Positions 50,077 to 59,374 are shown, counted from the first letter of the stretch. The stretch: DNA of 64,000 bases from Halomonas sp. PR-M31 (GCF_001039575.1 NZ_JIBT01000006.1:60152-124151), one strand, 5' to 3'. Translations and numbers: made by a program. The notes: generated by a model from the sequence alone, not told the origin.

Positions 50077-50556
50077 TCACTGGGCGTCGGCGGTTTGCGG
50101 ACGCTCGGAGCTATCGTCTGAGTGCTCACGACTATCGTCGGAACGCTCACGGCTGTCATTGGAACGCTCGCTGCTGTCGTCAGAACGCTCGCCACGGGGC
50201 TTGTCGGAGCGATCTTCACGACGCGGACGACGATCGTCAGCGGGCTTCATCATCGGTGATGCTTCGGTGACAGCTTCCTTGCAGCGCACGACCAGGCTAC
50301 GGATGATCGCATCGTTGAAGCGGAAGATATTCTCGAGTTCGTCGAGAGTCTCGCCGCGGCATTCGATGTTCATCAGCACATAGTGGGCTTTGTGGATCTT
50401 GTTGATCGGGTAAGCCAAGTGGCGGCGGCCCCAATCCTCAAGACGGTGAACGGTACCGCCGTTGTCGGTAACGAGCCCGGTGTAGCGCTCGACCATGGCA
50501 GACACCTGCTCGCTCTGGTCCGGGTGGACCATGAAGACGACTTCATAATGACGCAT
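50077..50556 (-). CDS. rpsF: 30S ribosomal protein S6 with repetitive tail
   Basis: S6 of 159 residues begins [20 protein letters not shown] and keeps the RNA-binding core ([40 protein letters not shown]). The C-terminal tail is unusual: after DRSDKPRG come four tandem heptads of the pattern ERSDDSS from E123 to S150. S6 tails vary among bacteria and are where RimK adds glutamates in E. coli, but this Ser/Asp/Arg/Glu repeat is longer. A GAAAGGAG ribosome site precedes the start. Confidence 0.98.
   Translation of the reverse strand: MRHYEVVFMVHPDQSEQVSAMVERYTGLVTDNGGTVHRLEDWGRRHLAYPINKIHKAHYVLMNIECRGETLDELENIFRFNDAIIRSLVVRCKEAVTEASPMMKPADDRRPRREDRSDKPRGERSDDSSERSNDSRERSDDSREHSDDSSERPQTADAQ
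50107..50190 (-). repeat. Four 21-bp tandem repeats encoding the S6 tail heptads
   Basis: Within rpsF, 84 bases consist of four imperfect 21-bp units encoding [21 protein letters not shown] and EHSDDSS. The units stay in frame and vary mainly at third positions and a few single codons, which suggests expansion by slippage with selection for the coded pattern. Confidence 0.85.
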
Positions 50557-50578
50557 GAACTCTCCTTTCGGTTTGACA

Positions 50579-50614
50579 GCTTCCTAGGGGCAGGGAAATC
50601 CCACCGCGGGAAGC
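50579..50614 (-). promoter_or_regulatory. Hairpin in the rpsF leader, possible S6:S18 autoregulatory site
   Basis: On the minus strand GCTTCC (50609-50614) and GGAAGC (50579-50584) can close a 36-base element that ends 22 bases before the rpsF start. The interior is GC-rich with CCGCGG and a run of C. A leader bound by the S6:S18 pair is known upstream of rpsF in many bacteria. I cannot confirm the conserved loop here, so this is a candidate only. Confidence 0.35.
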
Positions 50615-50713
50615 AAGGAGTCGTGGTTTACTAGATGAACTAGATAGGGTGTTCGAAGAACCGCATTATTGTAGTGATCGCTCCCTCTTCTTGCAAGAAA
50701 AGGCAGCAGCCTG

Positions 50714-51549
50714 TCAACGCCGTTGACGCACCACTTCATACAGACAGATACCGGCGGCTACCGATACATTGAGACTGGAGACACTGCCGGCCATGGGTAA
50801 CGTGATCAGCGTGTCACAGGCTTCCCGGGTCAGGCGCCTCAATCCCTTGCCTTCGGCGCCCATCACCAGCCCGCAAGGCCGGTCAGATCGATGTCGAACA
50901 AGCTTGTTTGCGCTTCACCGGCCGTTCCACTCAGCCAGACTCCGGCCTCTTTAAGTCTTGCCATGGCCCGCGCCAGATTGGTGACTTGATAGACCGGCAC
51001 GCTCTCTGCCGCACCCGAAGCCACCTTGCGTACCACTGCATTGAGAGGCGCGGACCTGTCCTTGGGTAAAATCACGCCATGGGCGCCCGCCGCATCGGCG
51101 CTGCGCAGACAGGCGCCGAGATTGTGCACGTCGGTCACGCCATCGAGGATCAGCAACAAGGGCGGTTCTTGATGCGGCCAGCCGTTGAGCCGCAGCATCA
51201 GCTCTTCTTCACTATGGACCGTGAGCGGCGTACAAAAAGCAACGACGCCTTGATGAGTGCCACCCTGAGCGACCTCATCAAGTACTTCGCGAGGGTGATG
51301 GGTCAAATGCGTGCCAGCATGGCGCGCTTTTTCAACTAGCGTGGATAAGCGCGTTTCCGCCTGTCCTTCCTGCACCCACAGCTCTCGCGGCATAGCATCC
51401 TGACTGAACAGAGCCTCGACCGCGTGCATGCCAAACACGGCATCCAAGCCGTTGGGTCTGGCCACCCCGGTCGATGGCGGGTTTTTGAAAGATTTATGCC
51501 TTGAACCCCGGGGTGAATTGCGGGGGCGGGATGAACCAGCGCGACTCAC
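50714..51549 (-). pseudogene. rlmB: 23S rRNA (guanosine2251-2'-O)-methyltransferase RlmB, single-base frameshift
   Basis: RlmB is a SPOUT methyltransferase acting on G2251 of the ribosomal P loop. From 51549 the frame reads GLDAVFGMHAVEALFSQDAM through LLILDGVTDVHNLGACLRSA to [12 protein letters not shown] and stops at 50863. The missing C-terminal knot continues in another frame ([20 protein letters not shown], then [20 protein letters not shown]) to a stop at 50714. One extra base near 50877-50880 restores [13 protein letters not shown] and about 278 residues. The span is one base short of a multiple of three. The N-terminus has a basic extension of about 35 residues. The gene overlaps rnr by four bases. 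Confidence 0.88.
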
Positions 51550-53987
51550 GACTTGTTGCCTGCGGACTTGCGCCTACCCCGCCGGGAACGGCTTGGCGTA
51601 CCGTCCTTGCCTTTTTCGCGCTCTTTCTTGCCCGGCCGTGGCTTGCGTTTATTGGGCTTCGCCTGCTCCGTCTTTTCGCTCTCGGACGCCGGGGCACCTG
51701 CAGCACCGGCCTTGGGCTTGCGCGGCTGACGCTGCTTGCGAGGCTTTTCATCGATCAGCTCGAAGTCGATCTTGCGATCGTCGAGATCGACCCGAGCCAC
51801 CTGCACGGTGACCCCATCCCCAAGACGATAGGCCATACCGCCACGTTCACCCTTGAGACGATGCTTCTCGGGCTCATAGTGATAGTAGTCCGAGGGCAAT
51901 GAAGTGACATGGACCAGCCCTTCCACATACACATCATTGAGTCGCACGAAGATACCAAACCCGGTCACCGAGGCGATGGTGCCCTCAAAGATTTCGCCTA
52001 CCTTGTCGGACATGAATTCGCACTTGAGCCAGTCGGCGACATCTCGGGTGGCGTCGTCGGCGCGGCGCTCCGTCATCGAGCAATGCTCACCCAATTCGAC
52101 CATCTGCTCGAAGGTATAAGGGCACCATTGACTGGGTTTCTCCACGGGCGCCCCTTCGATTCGCTGTACCGTCGCGGTCTTGCGCGGCCCTCGAATTACC
52201 GAACGGATCGCCCGGTGCACCAGCAGATCCGGGTAGCGGCGAATCGGTGAGGTAAAGTGGGCATAGGCTTGATAGGCCAGTCCGAAGTGCCCTTCATTTT
52301 GGGGAGAATAAACCGCTTGGCTCATGGAGCGCAGCATCACCGTCTGAATGATATCCGCATCCGGTCGATCCTTGATCACTTCGCGCAGCGCCTGATAATC
52401 CTGAGGCGTGGGATCATCGCCACCCCCTAGGGACAAGCCCAGCTCGTTGAGAAACAGGCGCAGCTTGTCGAGGCGCTCAGGGGATGGCGGCTGGTGAATA
52501 CGATACAGCGCCGGCAAGTCATGCTTATCGAGGAAACGCGCGGTCGCCACGTTGGCCGCCAGCATGCACTCCTCGATCAGCTTGTGGGCATCGTTTCGGG
52601 TGCGTGGGACGATGGCCTCGATCTTGCGCTCGGCGTTGAACAGGATTTCCGTTTCCGTGGTTTCGAAATCGATGGCGCCGCGTTGGCTACGGGACTGCCG
52701 CAGTATCTTGTAAAGCGCATGCAGGCTTTTCAATGACGGCAACACTGAGCGATAGCGATCGCAAAGCGCCTGACCTTCGGCGCTGTCCGGCGACTCGAGC
52801 ATTTCCCCGACTTGGGTGTAGGTCAGTCGAGCATGGGAGCGAATGACCGCTTCATAGAACTTGTAACGACTGATCGCCCCGGTCTGGGAAATGTTCATCT
52901 CACACACCAGGGTCAAACGATCGACGTCAGGATTCAGCGAACAGAGGCCATTGGAGAGAAGCTCGGGCAGCATCGGCACCACCTGACCAGGGAAGTAGAC
53001 CGAATTGCCTCGAGTATGCCCTTCCTGATCCAGCGCCGAACCGATGCGCACATAATGAGACACATCGGCAATGGCAACCAGCAGCTTCCAGCTCCCGGAC
53101 TTGGTCTTCCAGGCACAGACCGCGTCGTCGAAATCCTTGGCGTCCTCGCCATCGATGGTGACCAGCGGCGTATCTCGCAGATCGACCCGATGCTGCTTGT
53201 CCGCCTCGAGTACTTCCGCGGAAATACCGGCAATCTCGTCTTCGACTTCCGGCGGGAAATCCGCGGGGATATCGTGACTACGAATAGCAATGTCGATCTC
53301 CATGCCTGGGTCCATACGCTCTCCCAGCACCTCGACGACTTCACCCACCGGCTGCATTCGGGTGTCCGGCTGCTGGGTGATCTTTACTGAAACGACCTGC
53401 CCATCCTTGGCACCACCCGTCGCCTTGTTGGGAATGATCACTTCGAGCGGAATACGCGAATTCTCGGGAATCAGTACACTGAATTCGCTGGAGCGTTCAC
53501 GATAGATACCCACCAGTGTCTGAGTATTACGCACCAATATCTCGACAATAGTGGCCTCGTCGCGGCCACGCCGATCCCGGCCACTCACACGCGTCAAGAC
53601 ATGGTCACCATGAAAGACCCGGCGCATCTGGCGAGGCGGCAGCACCAGATCCGGTTTCTTACCGTCGTCACGAATCAAGAAACCAAAGCCGTCGCGATGC
53701 CCCAGCACCTTGCCCTTGACCAGATCGAGCTTGTTGATCAGGGCATAATTGCCACGCCGATCCCGCAATATCTGGCCGTCGCGCTCCATGGCCGCCAGGC
53801 GACGACGCACGGCTTCGAGTTGGTCCTCGTCTTCCAGGCCCAACAGCCGGCTCATGTTCTCGTGGGTAATGGGTTTACCGTACTCCTCAAGCCGAGATAG
53901 AAGATACTCCCGGCTGGGCACGGGCCGATCGTATTTGTGTGCTTCGCGCTCCGCCTGCGGGTCGTCGCTCAACGTCCAGTGGTTCAT
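51546..53987 (-). CDS. rnr: Ribonuclease R
   Basis: RNase R is a 3'-to-5' exoribonuclease that degrades structured RNA. At 813 residues it matches the E. coli length. Order: helix-turn-helix start (SREYLLSRLEEYGKPITHEN), two cold-shock domains (KGKVLGHRDGFGFLIRDDGK), the RNB catalytic core with VTIDGEDAKDFDDAVCAWKT, the S1 domain (EIFEGTIASVTGFGIFVRLN) and a long Lys/Arg-rich tail (KPRKQRQPRKPKAGAAGAPA). I chose the start at 53987 for its conserved context. The longer frame to 54182 has no similarity. Rnr and RlmB are coupled by an ATGA overlap. Confidence 0.97.
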   Translation of the reverse strand: MNHWTLSDDPQAEREAHKYDRPVPSREYLLSRLEEYGKPITHENMSRLLGLEDEDQLEAVRRRLAAMERDGQILRDRRGNYALINKLDLVKGKVLGHRDGFGFLIRDDGKKPDLVLPPRQMRRVFHGDHVLTRVSGRDRRGRDEATIVEILVRNTQTLVGIYRERSSEFSVLIPENSRIPLEVIIPNKATGGAKDGQVVSVKITQQPDTRMQPVGEVVEVLGERMDPGMEIDIAIRSHDIPADFPPEVEDEIAGISAEVLEADKQHRVDLRDTPLVTIDGEDAKDFDDAVCAWKTKSGSWKLLVAIADVSHYVRIGSALDQEGHTRGNSVYFPGQVVPMLPELLSNGLCSLNPDVDRLTLVCEMNISQTGAISRYKFYEAVIRSHARLTYTQVGEMLESPDSAEGQALCDRYRSVLPSLKSLHALYKILRQSRSQRGAIDFETTETEILFNAERKIEAIVPRTRNDAHKLIEECMLAANVATARFLDKHDLPALYRIHQPPSPERLDKLRLFLNELGLSLGGGDDPTPQDYQALREVIKDRPDADIIQTVMLRSMSQAVYSPQNEGHFGLAYQAYAHFTSPIRRYPDLLVHRAIRSVIRGPRKTATVQRIEGAPVEKPSQWCPYTFEQMVELGEHCSMTERRADDATRDVADWLKCEFMSDKVGEIFEGTIASVTGFGIFVRLNDVYVEGLVHVTSLPSDYYHYEPEKHRLKGERGGMAYRLGDGVTVQVARVDLDDRKIDFELIDEKPRKQRQPRKPKAGAAGAPASESEKTEQAKPNKRKPRPGKKEREKGKDGTPSRSRRGRRKSAGNKS

Positions 53988-54184
53988 GAATGAAGCTTCC
54001 TCGAGAAGAAATGGGCGTGGGGCAGTCGGTATGAAGCAAGATAAGAATAAAGTGTCATGGGCGCAGTATAGCGCCGCCAGGGAAACGACCCAACCATCGC
54101 CTTTTGAAACACCACCTTCGGCGGCTGAAACGGTGTTTTCCTGCTTGCAATCCGACGCAGAATCGGTAATATGCGTGACCACTT

Positions 54185-54271
54185 GCCCGGGTGGCGGAAT
54201 TGGTAGACGCGCTAGCTTCAGGTGCTAGTATCCTTACGGATGTGGAGGTTCAAGTCCTCTCCCGGGCACCA
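54185..54271 (+). tRNA. tRNA-Leu (CAG), copy 1
   Basis: The 87-nt cloverleaf has acceptor arms GCCCGGG and CCCGGGC, a long class II variable arm and a 7-base anticodon loop TTCAGGT giving anticodon CAG. CCA is encoded. A second copy follows 36 bases downstream. Confidence 0.97.
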
Positions 54272-54307
54272 GCTCAAAGATTTCAGCAACACAAGCAACG
54301 ATGATGC

Positions 54308-54394
54308 GCCCAGGTGGCGGAATTGGTAGACGCGCTAGCTTCAGGTGCTAGTATCCTTACGGATGTGGAGGTTCAAGTCCTCTCCTGGGCACCA
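54308..54394 (+). tRNA. tRNA-Leu (CAG), copy 2
   Basis: This 87-nt gene matches copy 1 except at acceptor pair five, where G is A on the 5' side and C is T on the 3' side (GCCCAGG with CCTGGGC). The change is compensatory, so pairing is kept. CCA is encoded. Confidence 0.97.
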
Positions 54395-54465
54395 CACGCA
54401 TCGCATCATCTACTGCTGCTTTCCCCTCGTTTCTGCTGTCGTTTTCCACTTGTCTTCTCGAATAT

Positions 54466-55320
54466 TCAATAGCGTGACGGCAATCTGGCTACTTTGTCCA
54501 ACCCCCATCCCTGCTTTCGAATACCGCTCTCCAGATTTGTTTCGACGTCATCCGGCAATAGAGCAAAGAAATCCAGGCCTGTCCGCGCCTCAATCTCGTC
54601 GATACTCACTAGATAGCGATCCAGCGGTTCGTTTCCCTGTACCGTTTGCGGCATGAGAAATGCCAGCGCTTTGGGCTGCTTGCTCGGCACCACGATGATC
54701 TTGTAGAACGCCTGGGGCACTTCGATCAGATCGACCCGGTTGAAGACATTATCGAGAAAATTCGATGGAAAGACGGGGCCCGTGATTACCTCAACAACCC
54801 CAAAGCGTGACACAAAGTGATCAATGACCACCTCTTCGAGGCGTTGCCAGAGCTTGCGGTTCAAGTTCGGTCGCTGGGGCGAAATGTTCGACATCAGGAA
54901 AGTTTGTTCCTGTGCATTGCGCCCATGCACCGTGGCAATGGCATAGTTGGGCGCCAGGTGGCCTCTATCGTAACCACTGCCAAAATAACTCTCTGGCGCA
55001 ATAGGCCATAACGTTCGCCAATCCCGCTTGAAGTTAGGACGCTTGCCGCTATGAGGATCGTCGATCTCTCGCAGCTGATAACTCACCCACAATGGATTCA
55101 CTCGCAGATCCGACCAGCCAATCAAGGTGCCATCGTTGCGCAATACCCGGTGGACATTGGTAAAACCGAGGGTGTCCCAGGTTGGCACACCCATCCAGCT
55201 CAACTGATCTCGAACGTCTTGCTCCTGCCAATACCACAAACCAGTGGCAACCGACACGAACAGCAATGAAATACCCAGGTTGCGCACCTGGCGGCGTACA
55301 AATGAAAAAGAAAGTAACAT
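54466..55320 (-). CDS. Membrane-anchored DNA/RNA non-specific endonuclease
   Basis: This 284-residue protein has an N-terminal hydrophobic segment (LGISLLFVSVATGLWYWQEQ) and then the NUC1/NucA-type beta-beta-alpha-metal nuclease domain. The catalytic motif is GSGYDRGHLAPNYAIATVHG, including DRGH with the general-base histidine, and LMSNISPQRPNLNRKLWQRL carries the metal-binding Asn. It is probably exported and tethered to the inner membrane, acting in the periplasm on nucleic acids. No immunity-like gene is visible next to it. Confidence 0.88.
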   Translation of the reverse strand: MLLSFSFVRRQVRNLGISLLFVSVATGLWYWQEQDVRDQLSWMGVPTWDTLGFTNVHRVLRNDGTLIGWSDLRVNPLWVSYQLREIDDPHSGKRPNFKRDWRTLWPIAPESYFGSGYDRGHLAPNYAIATVHGRNAQEQTFLMSNISPQRPNLNRKLWQRLEEVVIDHFVSRFGVVEVITGPVFPSNFLDNVFNRVDLIEVPQAFYKIIVVPSKQPKALAFLMPQTVQGNEPLDRYLVSIDEIEARTGLDFFALLPDDVETNLESGIRKQGWGLDKVARLPSRY

Positions 55321-55354
55321 CGATCGCTTATTTGAATTTTATGTTGAAGCCAAC

Positions 55355-55630
55355 CTATAAACCGACGCTGAACATGGTCTCCAAATCATGCCGGGAATGC
55401 ACCTGCATGGCATTGAGCGTTTCGGTTTCACGAATGCCCTCGACTCGCATGAGTTGCTCTGTGACCAGCTCTGCCAGACTTTCGAAGTCACTGGTCCGAG
55501 CAATGGCGACCAGATCATAACGACCACAGGTCGAATAGACCTCGCTGATACCATCGACCTCTGCCAGACGTTCGGCGACGCCCTTGATCTGGCCCTTCTC
55601 GGCATTGATCAAAATCACCGCGTTTTGCAT
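55355..55630 (-). CDS. Stand-alone Lrp/AsnC effector-binding (RAM) domain protein
   Basis: This 91-residue protein is the Lrp/AsnC ligand-binding domain without the helix-turn-helix. AVILINAEKGQIKGVAERLA and VYSTCGRYDLVAIARTSDFE are the RAM-type ferredoxin-fold segments. In archaea and some bacteria such proteins bind amino acids or regulate others by assembly. The start at 55630 is normal, so no helix-turn-helix has been lost through truncation here. It is divergent from the HiPIP gene across 363 bases. Confidence 0.9.
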   Translation of the reverse strand: MQNAVILINAEKGQIKGVAERLAEVDGISEVYSTCGRYDLVAIARTSDFESLAELVTEQLMRVEGIRETETLNAMQVHSRHDLETMFSVGL

Positions 55631-55993
55631 CGAAGGACTCCTTGCTTGTACAGCCGTTGAATATAGGTAAACGATTGTCGTAATGGGGCTACCCGATACT
55701 GATACGCAGTATATCAGCTATTCGTAAACCCGAAGCAGTTCAAATCCTGCTGACGCGCAGGTAAGCGCTCCAAACCGCTTCACAGTTTGCTGCTGTCGCC
55801 TTATTGCGCGACCAATTGCCGCGATCACAGTTATCCGGAAATTAGTGATTGCTGCCAGCATCGACTAGGATAGAAGCATCGAAACGTGGCGTTTCGATCT
55901 GCTGCAAGCATGGCAGCACAGTGCAGCAGTGCAAATTAGAGGCGAAAAACGCCCAAAAACCGTGACTTATACATGAAAAATCAAGGAGATACC
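55631..55993. promoter_or_regulatory. Divergent control region between RAM protein and HiPIP
   Basis: This 363-base gap contains no gene. It holds a perfect inverted repeat ATCGAAACG-TGG-CGTTTCGAT at 55878-55898, about 95 bases before the HiPIP start. A second feature, CTGATACGCAGTATATCAG around 55699-55717, has interlocking inverted repeats nearer the RAM gene. The first is the best operator candidate in the window. No regulator is identified. Confidence 0.45.
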
Positions 55994-56308
55994 ATGGCTC
56001 AGCAAAGTCGCCGTGCGTTCATGCGCAATAGTCTACTCGGCCTCGCCGCTCTTCCCTTGGGCGTCGGCATTCTTTCCCAACGGGCTTTCGCCCAGGACCT
56101 GGAGCCCCTCGACCCCGAGAACCCTCAGGCAAAAGCGCTGAATTACGTCAAGAAAGCTGAAGAAGCTAGCGACAATCCGGCTTACGAAGATGGCGAAGTA
56201 TGCTCTAACTGCATGTTCTTTCAAGAAGCCAATAACGGTTGTCAACTGTTCCCGCAGCATAGCGTCGAGCCTAATGGCTGGTGCCAGTCCTGGACCGAGA
56301 AGGCCTGA
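55994..56308 (+). CDS. hip: High-potential iron-sulfur protein (HiPIP), Tat-exported
   Basis: This 104-residue periplasmic electron carrier has a 4Fe-4S cluster of high potential. The four cluster cysteines are in VCSNCMFFQEANNGCQLFPQ and the final NGWCQSW. The signal is of twin-arginine type (QQSRRAFMRNSLLGLAALPL) with cleavage near AFAQDLE. The start at 55994 has an AAGGAGA site; an in-frame ATG at 55973 is less likely. HiPIPs usually carry electrons from the bc1 complex to oxidases or photosynthetic reaction centres. No such partner is adjacent. Confidence 0.93.
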   Translation: MAQQSRRAFMRNSLLGLAALPLGVGILSQRAFAQDLEPLDPENPQAKALNYVKKAEEASDNPAYEDGEVCSNCMFFQEANNGCQLFPQHSVEPNGWCQSWTEKA

Positions 56309-56330
56309 TTCTTCGTCCGTAGGCTCAAGC

Positions 56331-56360
56331 AAAACGCGCTGGCATGCCCAGCGCGTTTTT
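56331..56360. terminator. Bidirectional terminator between HiPIP and spoVR
   Basis: AAAACGCGCTGG (56331-56342) pairs with CCAGCGCGTTTT (56348-56359) around a five-base loop. T runs follow on the plus strand and, because the stem starts with AAAA, also on the minus strand. It lies between the HiPIP stop and the convergent spoVR stop and probably serves both. Confidence 0.88.
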
Positions 56361-56415
56361 CATTTCGAGTAAGTGCCGCATACAACTGACAAGAAGTGCG
56401 ACTGTAGTCCGCGGG

Positions 56416-57963
56416 TTACCTTTCGCTTGTTTTGTCCGGCAACGGCCATTGATACCGTCGCACGATATCATCGCCTTCAAGAGAGGCCAGCTTGACCGGA
56501 AACCCCCACAAATGATGCAAATGACGCATGACCGGATAGACACTTTTGGCAAGCGGCCGTCGCCGATCTTGAACGTGATGCAACGTCAGCGAACGATCGC
56601 CGCGTATGTCCGCTTTCCAGACCTGAATATTGGGTTCGCGCACCGATAAGGCATACTGCACGGAAAGCGCTTCACGTACCCGCTGATAACCTCGTTCGTC
56701 GTGAATGGCCTCGATGGACAGCAGCTCTTCACTGTCATCATCCACAAGAGAAAACAGCTTCAGATCGCGAATCACCTTGGGTGACAGGAACTGCTGTACA
56801 AAGGACTCGTCCTTGAAGTTGCGCATGGCGAAATGAAGGGTATCGAGCCAGTCACTGCCTGCAATATCGGGAAACCACTCGCGATCCTCGTCCGTTGGTG
56901 TTTCGCAGATCCGGCGAATGTCGCTGAACATGGCAAACCCCAGCGCATAGGGATTGATGCCACTGTAATGGGGACTATCGAACCCTGGCTGATTGACTAC
57001 CGCCGTGTGGGACTGGAGAAACTCGAGAATGAGTCCTTCATCCACCAGCCCTTCATCGAACAGCCGATTCATCAGCGTATAGTGCCAGAAGGTAGCCCAG
57101 CCTTCGTTCATGACCTGGGTTTGACGCTGAGGATAGAAGTACTGCGCCAGCTTGCGCACGATACGCACGATCTCGCGCTGCCAGGGGGCTAGCAAGGGGG
57201 CGTTCTTCTCGATGAAATAGAGCAGATTTTCCTGGGGCTCTTCTGGATAACGACCTTGCTGATGAAGACCTAGAGGATCTTCGTGGTCGTCCATCAGAGG
57301 CGTATCCAACGCCTCCGAGCGAGGAATCGTACGCCACAGCATGTTGACCTGGGATTGCAGATACTCCTCACGCTCGGTTTGACGCCGCGCCTCCTCCTCG
57401 GCGGAAATCGGTGATGGCCGCTTATAGCGATCGACGCCATAGTTCTGCAAGGCATGGCAGGCATCCAGCAATTGCTCCACCGCCGCCACGCCATGACGCT
57501 CCTCGCACTCGGAGACATACTTGCGGGCAAAGACCAGGTAATCGACGATGGCCGAGGCATCGGTCCAGGTACGAAACAGATAGTTGCCTTTGAAAAACGA
57601 GTTGTGACCGTAGCAGGCATGGGCCATGACCAGCACCTGCATCATCAGGGTGTTCTCTTCCATCAAATAGGCAATGCAGGGGTCGGAGTTGATCACGAGC
57701 TCATAGGCCAGCCCCATCTGCCCACGACGATAGGCCTGCTCGACGGAAAGAAACTGCTTGCCGAAAGACCAGTGATGATAGCCTACCGGCATGCCTACGC
57801 TGGCATAGGCATCCATCATCTGTTCCGAAGTGATGATTTCGATCTGGTTGGGATAGGTATCCAGGCGATACTCATCCGCGAGCCGTGCAATTTCGTGCTC
57901 GTAATCGGTGAGTATTCCAAAGTTCCAGTCGGAACCGGTGGCGATGGGGGTTTTCAAGTTCAT
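56416..57963 (-). CDS. spoVR: SpoVR family protein
   Basis: This 515-residue soluble protein belongs to the widespread SpoVR/YcgB family. The exact role is unknown. In non-sporulating bacteria it travels with prkA and yeaH as a stress or stationary-phase module. The motifs QIEIITSEQMMDAYASVGMP, GYHHWSFGKQFLSVEQAYRR and HACYGHNSFFKGNYLF (with His pairs suggesting a metal site) are family blocks. It is the third gene of this operon, 49 bases after yeaH. Confidence 0.95.
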   Translation of the reverse strand: MNLKTPIATGSDWNFGILTDYEHEIARLADEYRLDTYPNQIEIITSEQMMDAYASVGMPVGYHHWSFGKQFLSVEQAYRRGQMGLAYELVINSDPCIAYLMEENTLMMQVLVMAHACYGHNSFFKGNYLFRTWTDASAIVDYLVFARKYVSECEERHGVAAVEQLLDACHALQNYGVDRYKRPSPISAEEEARRQTEREEYLQSQVNMLWRTIPRSEALDTPLMDDHEDPLGLHQQGRYPEEPQENLLYFIEKNAPLLAPWQREIVRIVRKLAQYFYPQRQTQVMNEGWATFWHYTLMNRLFDEGLVDEGLILEFLQSHTAVVNQPGFDSPHYSGINPYALGFAMFSDIRRICETPTDEDREWFPDIAGSDWLDTLHFAMRNFKDESFVQQFLSPKVIRDLKLFSLVDDDSEELLSIEAIHDERGYQRVREALSVQYALSVREPNIQVWKADIRGDRSLTLHHVQDRRRPLAKSVYPVMRHLHHLWGFPVKLASLEGDDIVRRYQWPLPDKTSER

Positions 57964-58012
57964 GCTGCCTCCTGGCCATCCGCTATACGTCTTTCATTCA
58001 CATGTTCCAGAC

Positions 58013-59293
58013 TCATGCCTCGGCACGGCGGCGAAACAGTTCACGGAACACGGGATAGATATCCCCTGCCTCGACGATCTGACGCATGGCGAAGCGTTCG
58101 GGAAAATCGTCCTGCACACTCTCATACTCTTCCCACAATGCCTGGTGAGCATGGGGAGTGATCTCGACATAGGTGTAATACTGCAGGCGCGGCATTAGAG
58201 ACTTGACCAGCAGCTCACGACAGGTCGTGGAGTCGTCGTCCCAGTTGTCGCCATCCGAGGCCTGAGCAACGTATAGATTCCACTGGGCGGTGGGATAGCG
58301 TCTGGTAACTATTTCGTCCACCAGGGTCAAGGCGCTCGAGACGATGGTGCCACCGGTTTCCCGAGAGTAGAAAAACTCCTCTTCATCGACTTCCTTGGCG
58401 GCAGTATGGTGGCGTACGAAGACCAGCTCCACCTTCTCGTAGTTTCGCTCGAGAAACAGATAGAGCAGCAGAAAGAACCGCTTGGCGATGTCTTTGTGGG
58501 ACTGGGTCATTGAGCCGGAGACATCCATGATGCAGAACATCACCGCCTTATTGGATGGCTGGGGCTGATTGACCAGATGGTTGTAACGCAGATCGTAGGT
58601 GTCGATGAAAGGCACGGACTCGAGTCGTTTTTCAAGACGCTCGATCTCTGCCCTCAATTCGGTGACACGGGAAGGGTTGCGCAGCACTGGATCCTTGCGC
58701 TCTTCCATTTCCAAGGCTTCGATCGCCTCGCGCAGTGCCCGTCGAATGGGCGCCCGCATGGCAATACGCCGCGCCTGGGCCTCGCGCATGGAGCGCACGA
58801 TATTGATGCGAGAAGGCACGCCGTCTTTTGAGATGCCCGCCCGCACCGGTTTGACTTCCTCGAGATCTACCAGCTGCTTTCGCTCCAGATGAGGAAGCTC
58901 CAGGCCGTCGAAGACGAACTCCAGGAACTCTTCCCGGGTCAGCGAGAAGGCAAATTCATCCATGCCCTCCCCTTGATCGGAGGCCCCTCCCTCTCCGGCG
59001 CCTCCGCCACCTCCCCCAGTGGGTCGGCGTAGACGATCCCCTTCAACGAACTCACGATTGCCGGGACTGACGATGGTGCGCTCACCCCCCGGCCCATGCT
59101 GAAATACCGGCTCGGAAATGTCCCGAGCCGGGATCGAGACCTTTTCACCCCGTTCCATGTCGGTGATCGAACGGCGATTGACTGCCTCTTCCACCGAGCG
59201 TTTTATATGTGTGCGATAACGATCGAGAAACCGCTGCCGATTCACCGCGCTCTTATGCCGTGCGTTGAGTCGACGGTCGATAAAGTAGCTCAT
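58013..59293 (-). CDS. yeaH: YeaH/YhbH family vWA-domain protein
   Basis: This 426-residue protein has a C-terminal von Willebrand A domain with the metal-ion-dependent adhesion motif [20 protein letters not shown]. The N-terminus, [20 protein letters not shown], is diagnostic. A Gly-rich low-complexity linker (about residues 80-105, [20 protein letters not shown]) is unusual in length. The start at 59293 has a GGGAGGTGAGA ribosome site. It follows prkA by 81 bases and precedes spoVR; its biochemical role is unproven. Confidence 0.94.
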   Translation of the reverse strand: MSYFIDRRLNARHKSAVNRQRFLDRYRTHIKRSVEEAVNRRSITDMERGEKVSIPARDISEPVFQHGPGGERTIVSPGNREFVEGDRLRRPTGGGGGGAGEGGASDQGEGMDEFAFSLTREEFLEFVFDGLELPHLERKQLVDLEEVKPVRAGISKDGVPSRINIVRSMREAQARRIAMRAPIRRALREAIEALEMEERKDPVLRNPSRVTELRAEIERLEKRLESVPFIDTYDLRYNHLVNQPQPSNKAVMFCIMDVSGSMTQSHKDIAKRFFLLLYLFLERNYEKVELVFVRHHTAAKEVDEEEFFYSRETGGTIVSSALTLVDEIVTRRYPTAQWNLYVAQASDGDNWDDDSTTCRELLVKSLMPRLQYYTYVEITPHAHQALWEEYESVQDDFPERFAMRQIVEAGDIYPVFRELFRRRAEA

Positions 59294-59374
59294 TCTCACC
59301 TCCCTGCGCGGATTGCGCCCCGGCAAACAGAAAATACGTTTAAATATCGTCTATCTGCCGGGCAACGGGTCCTG

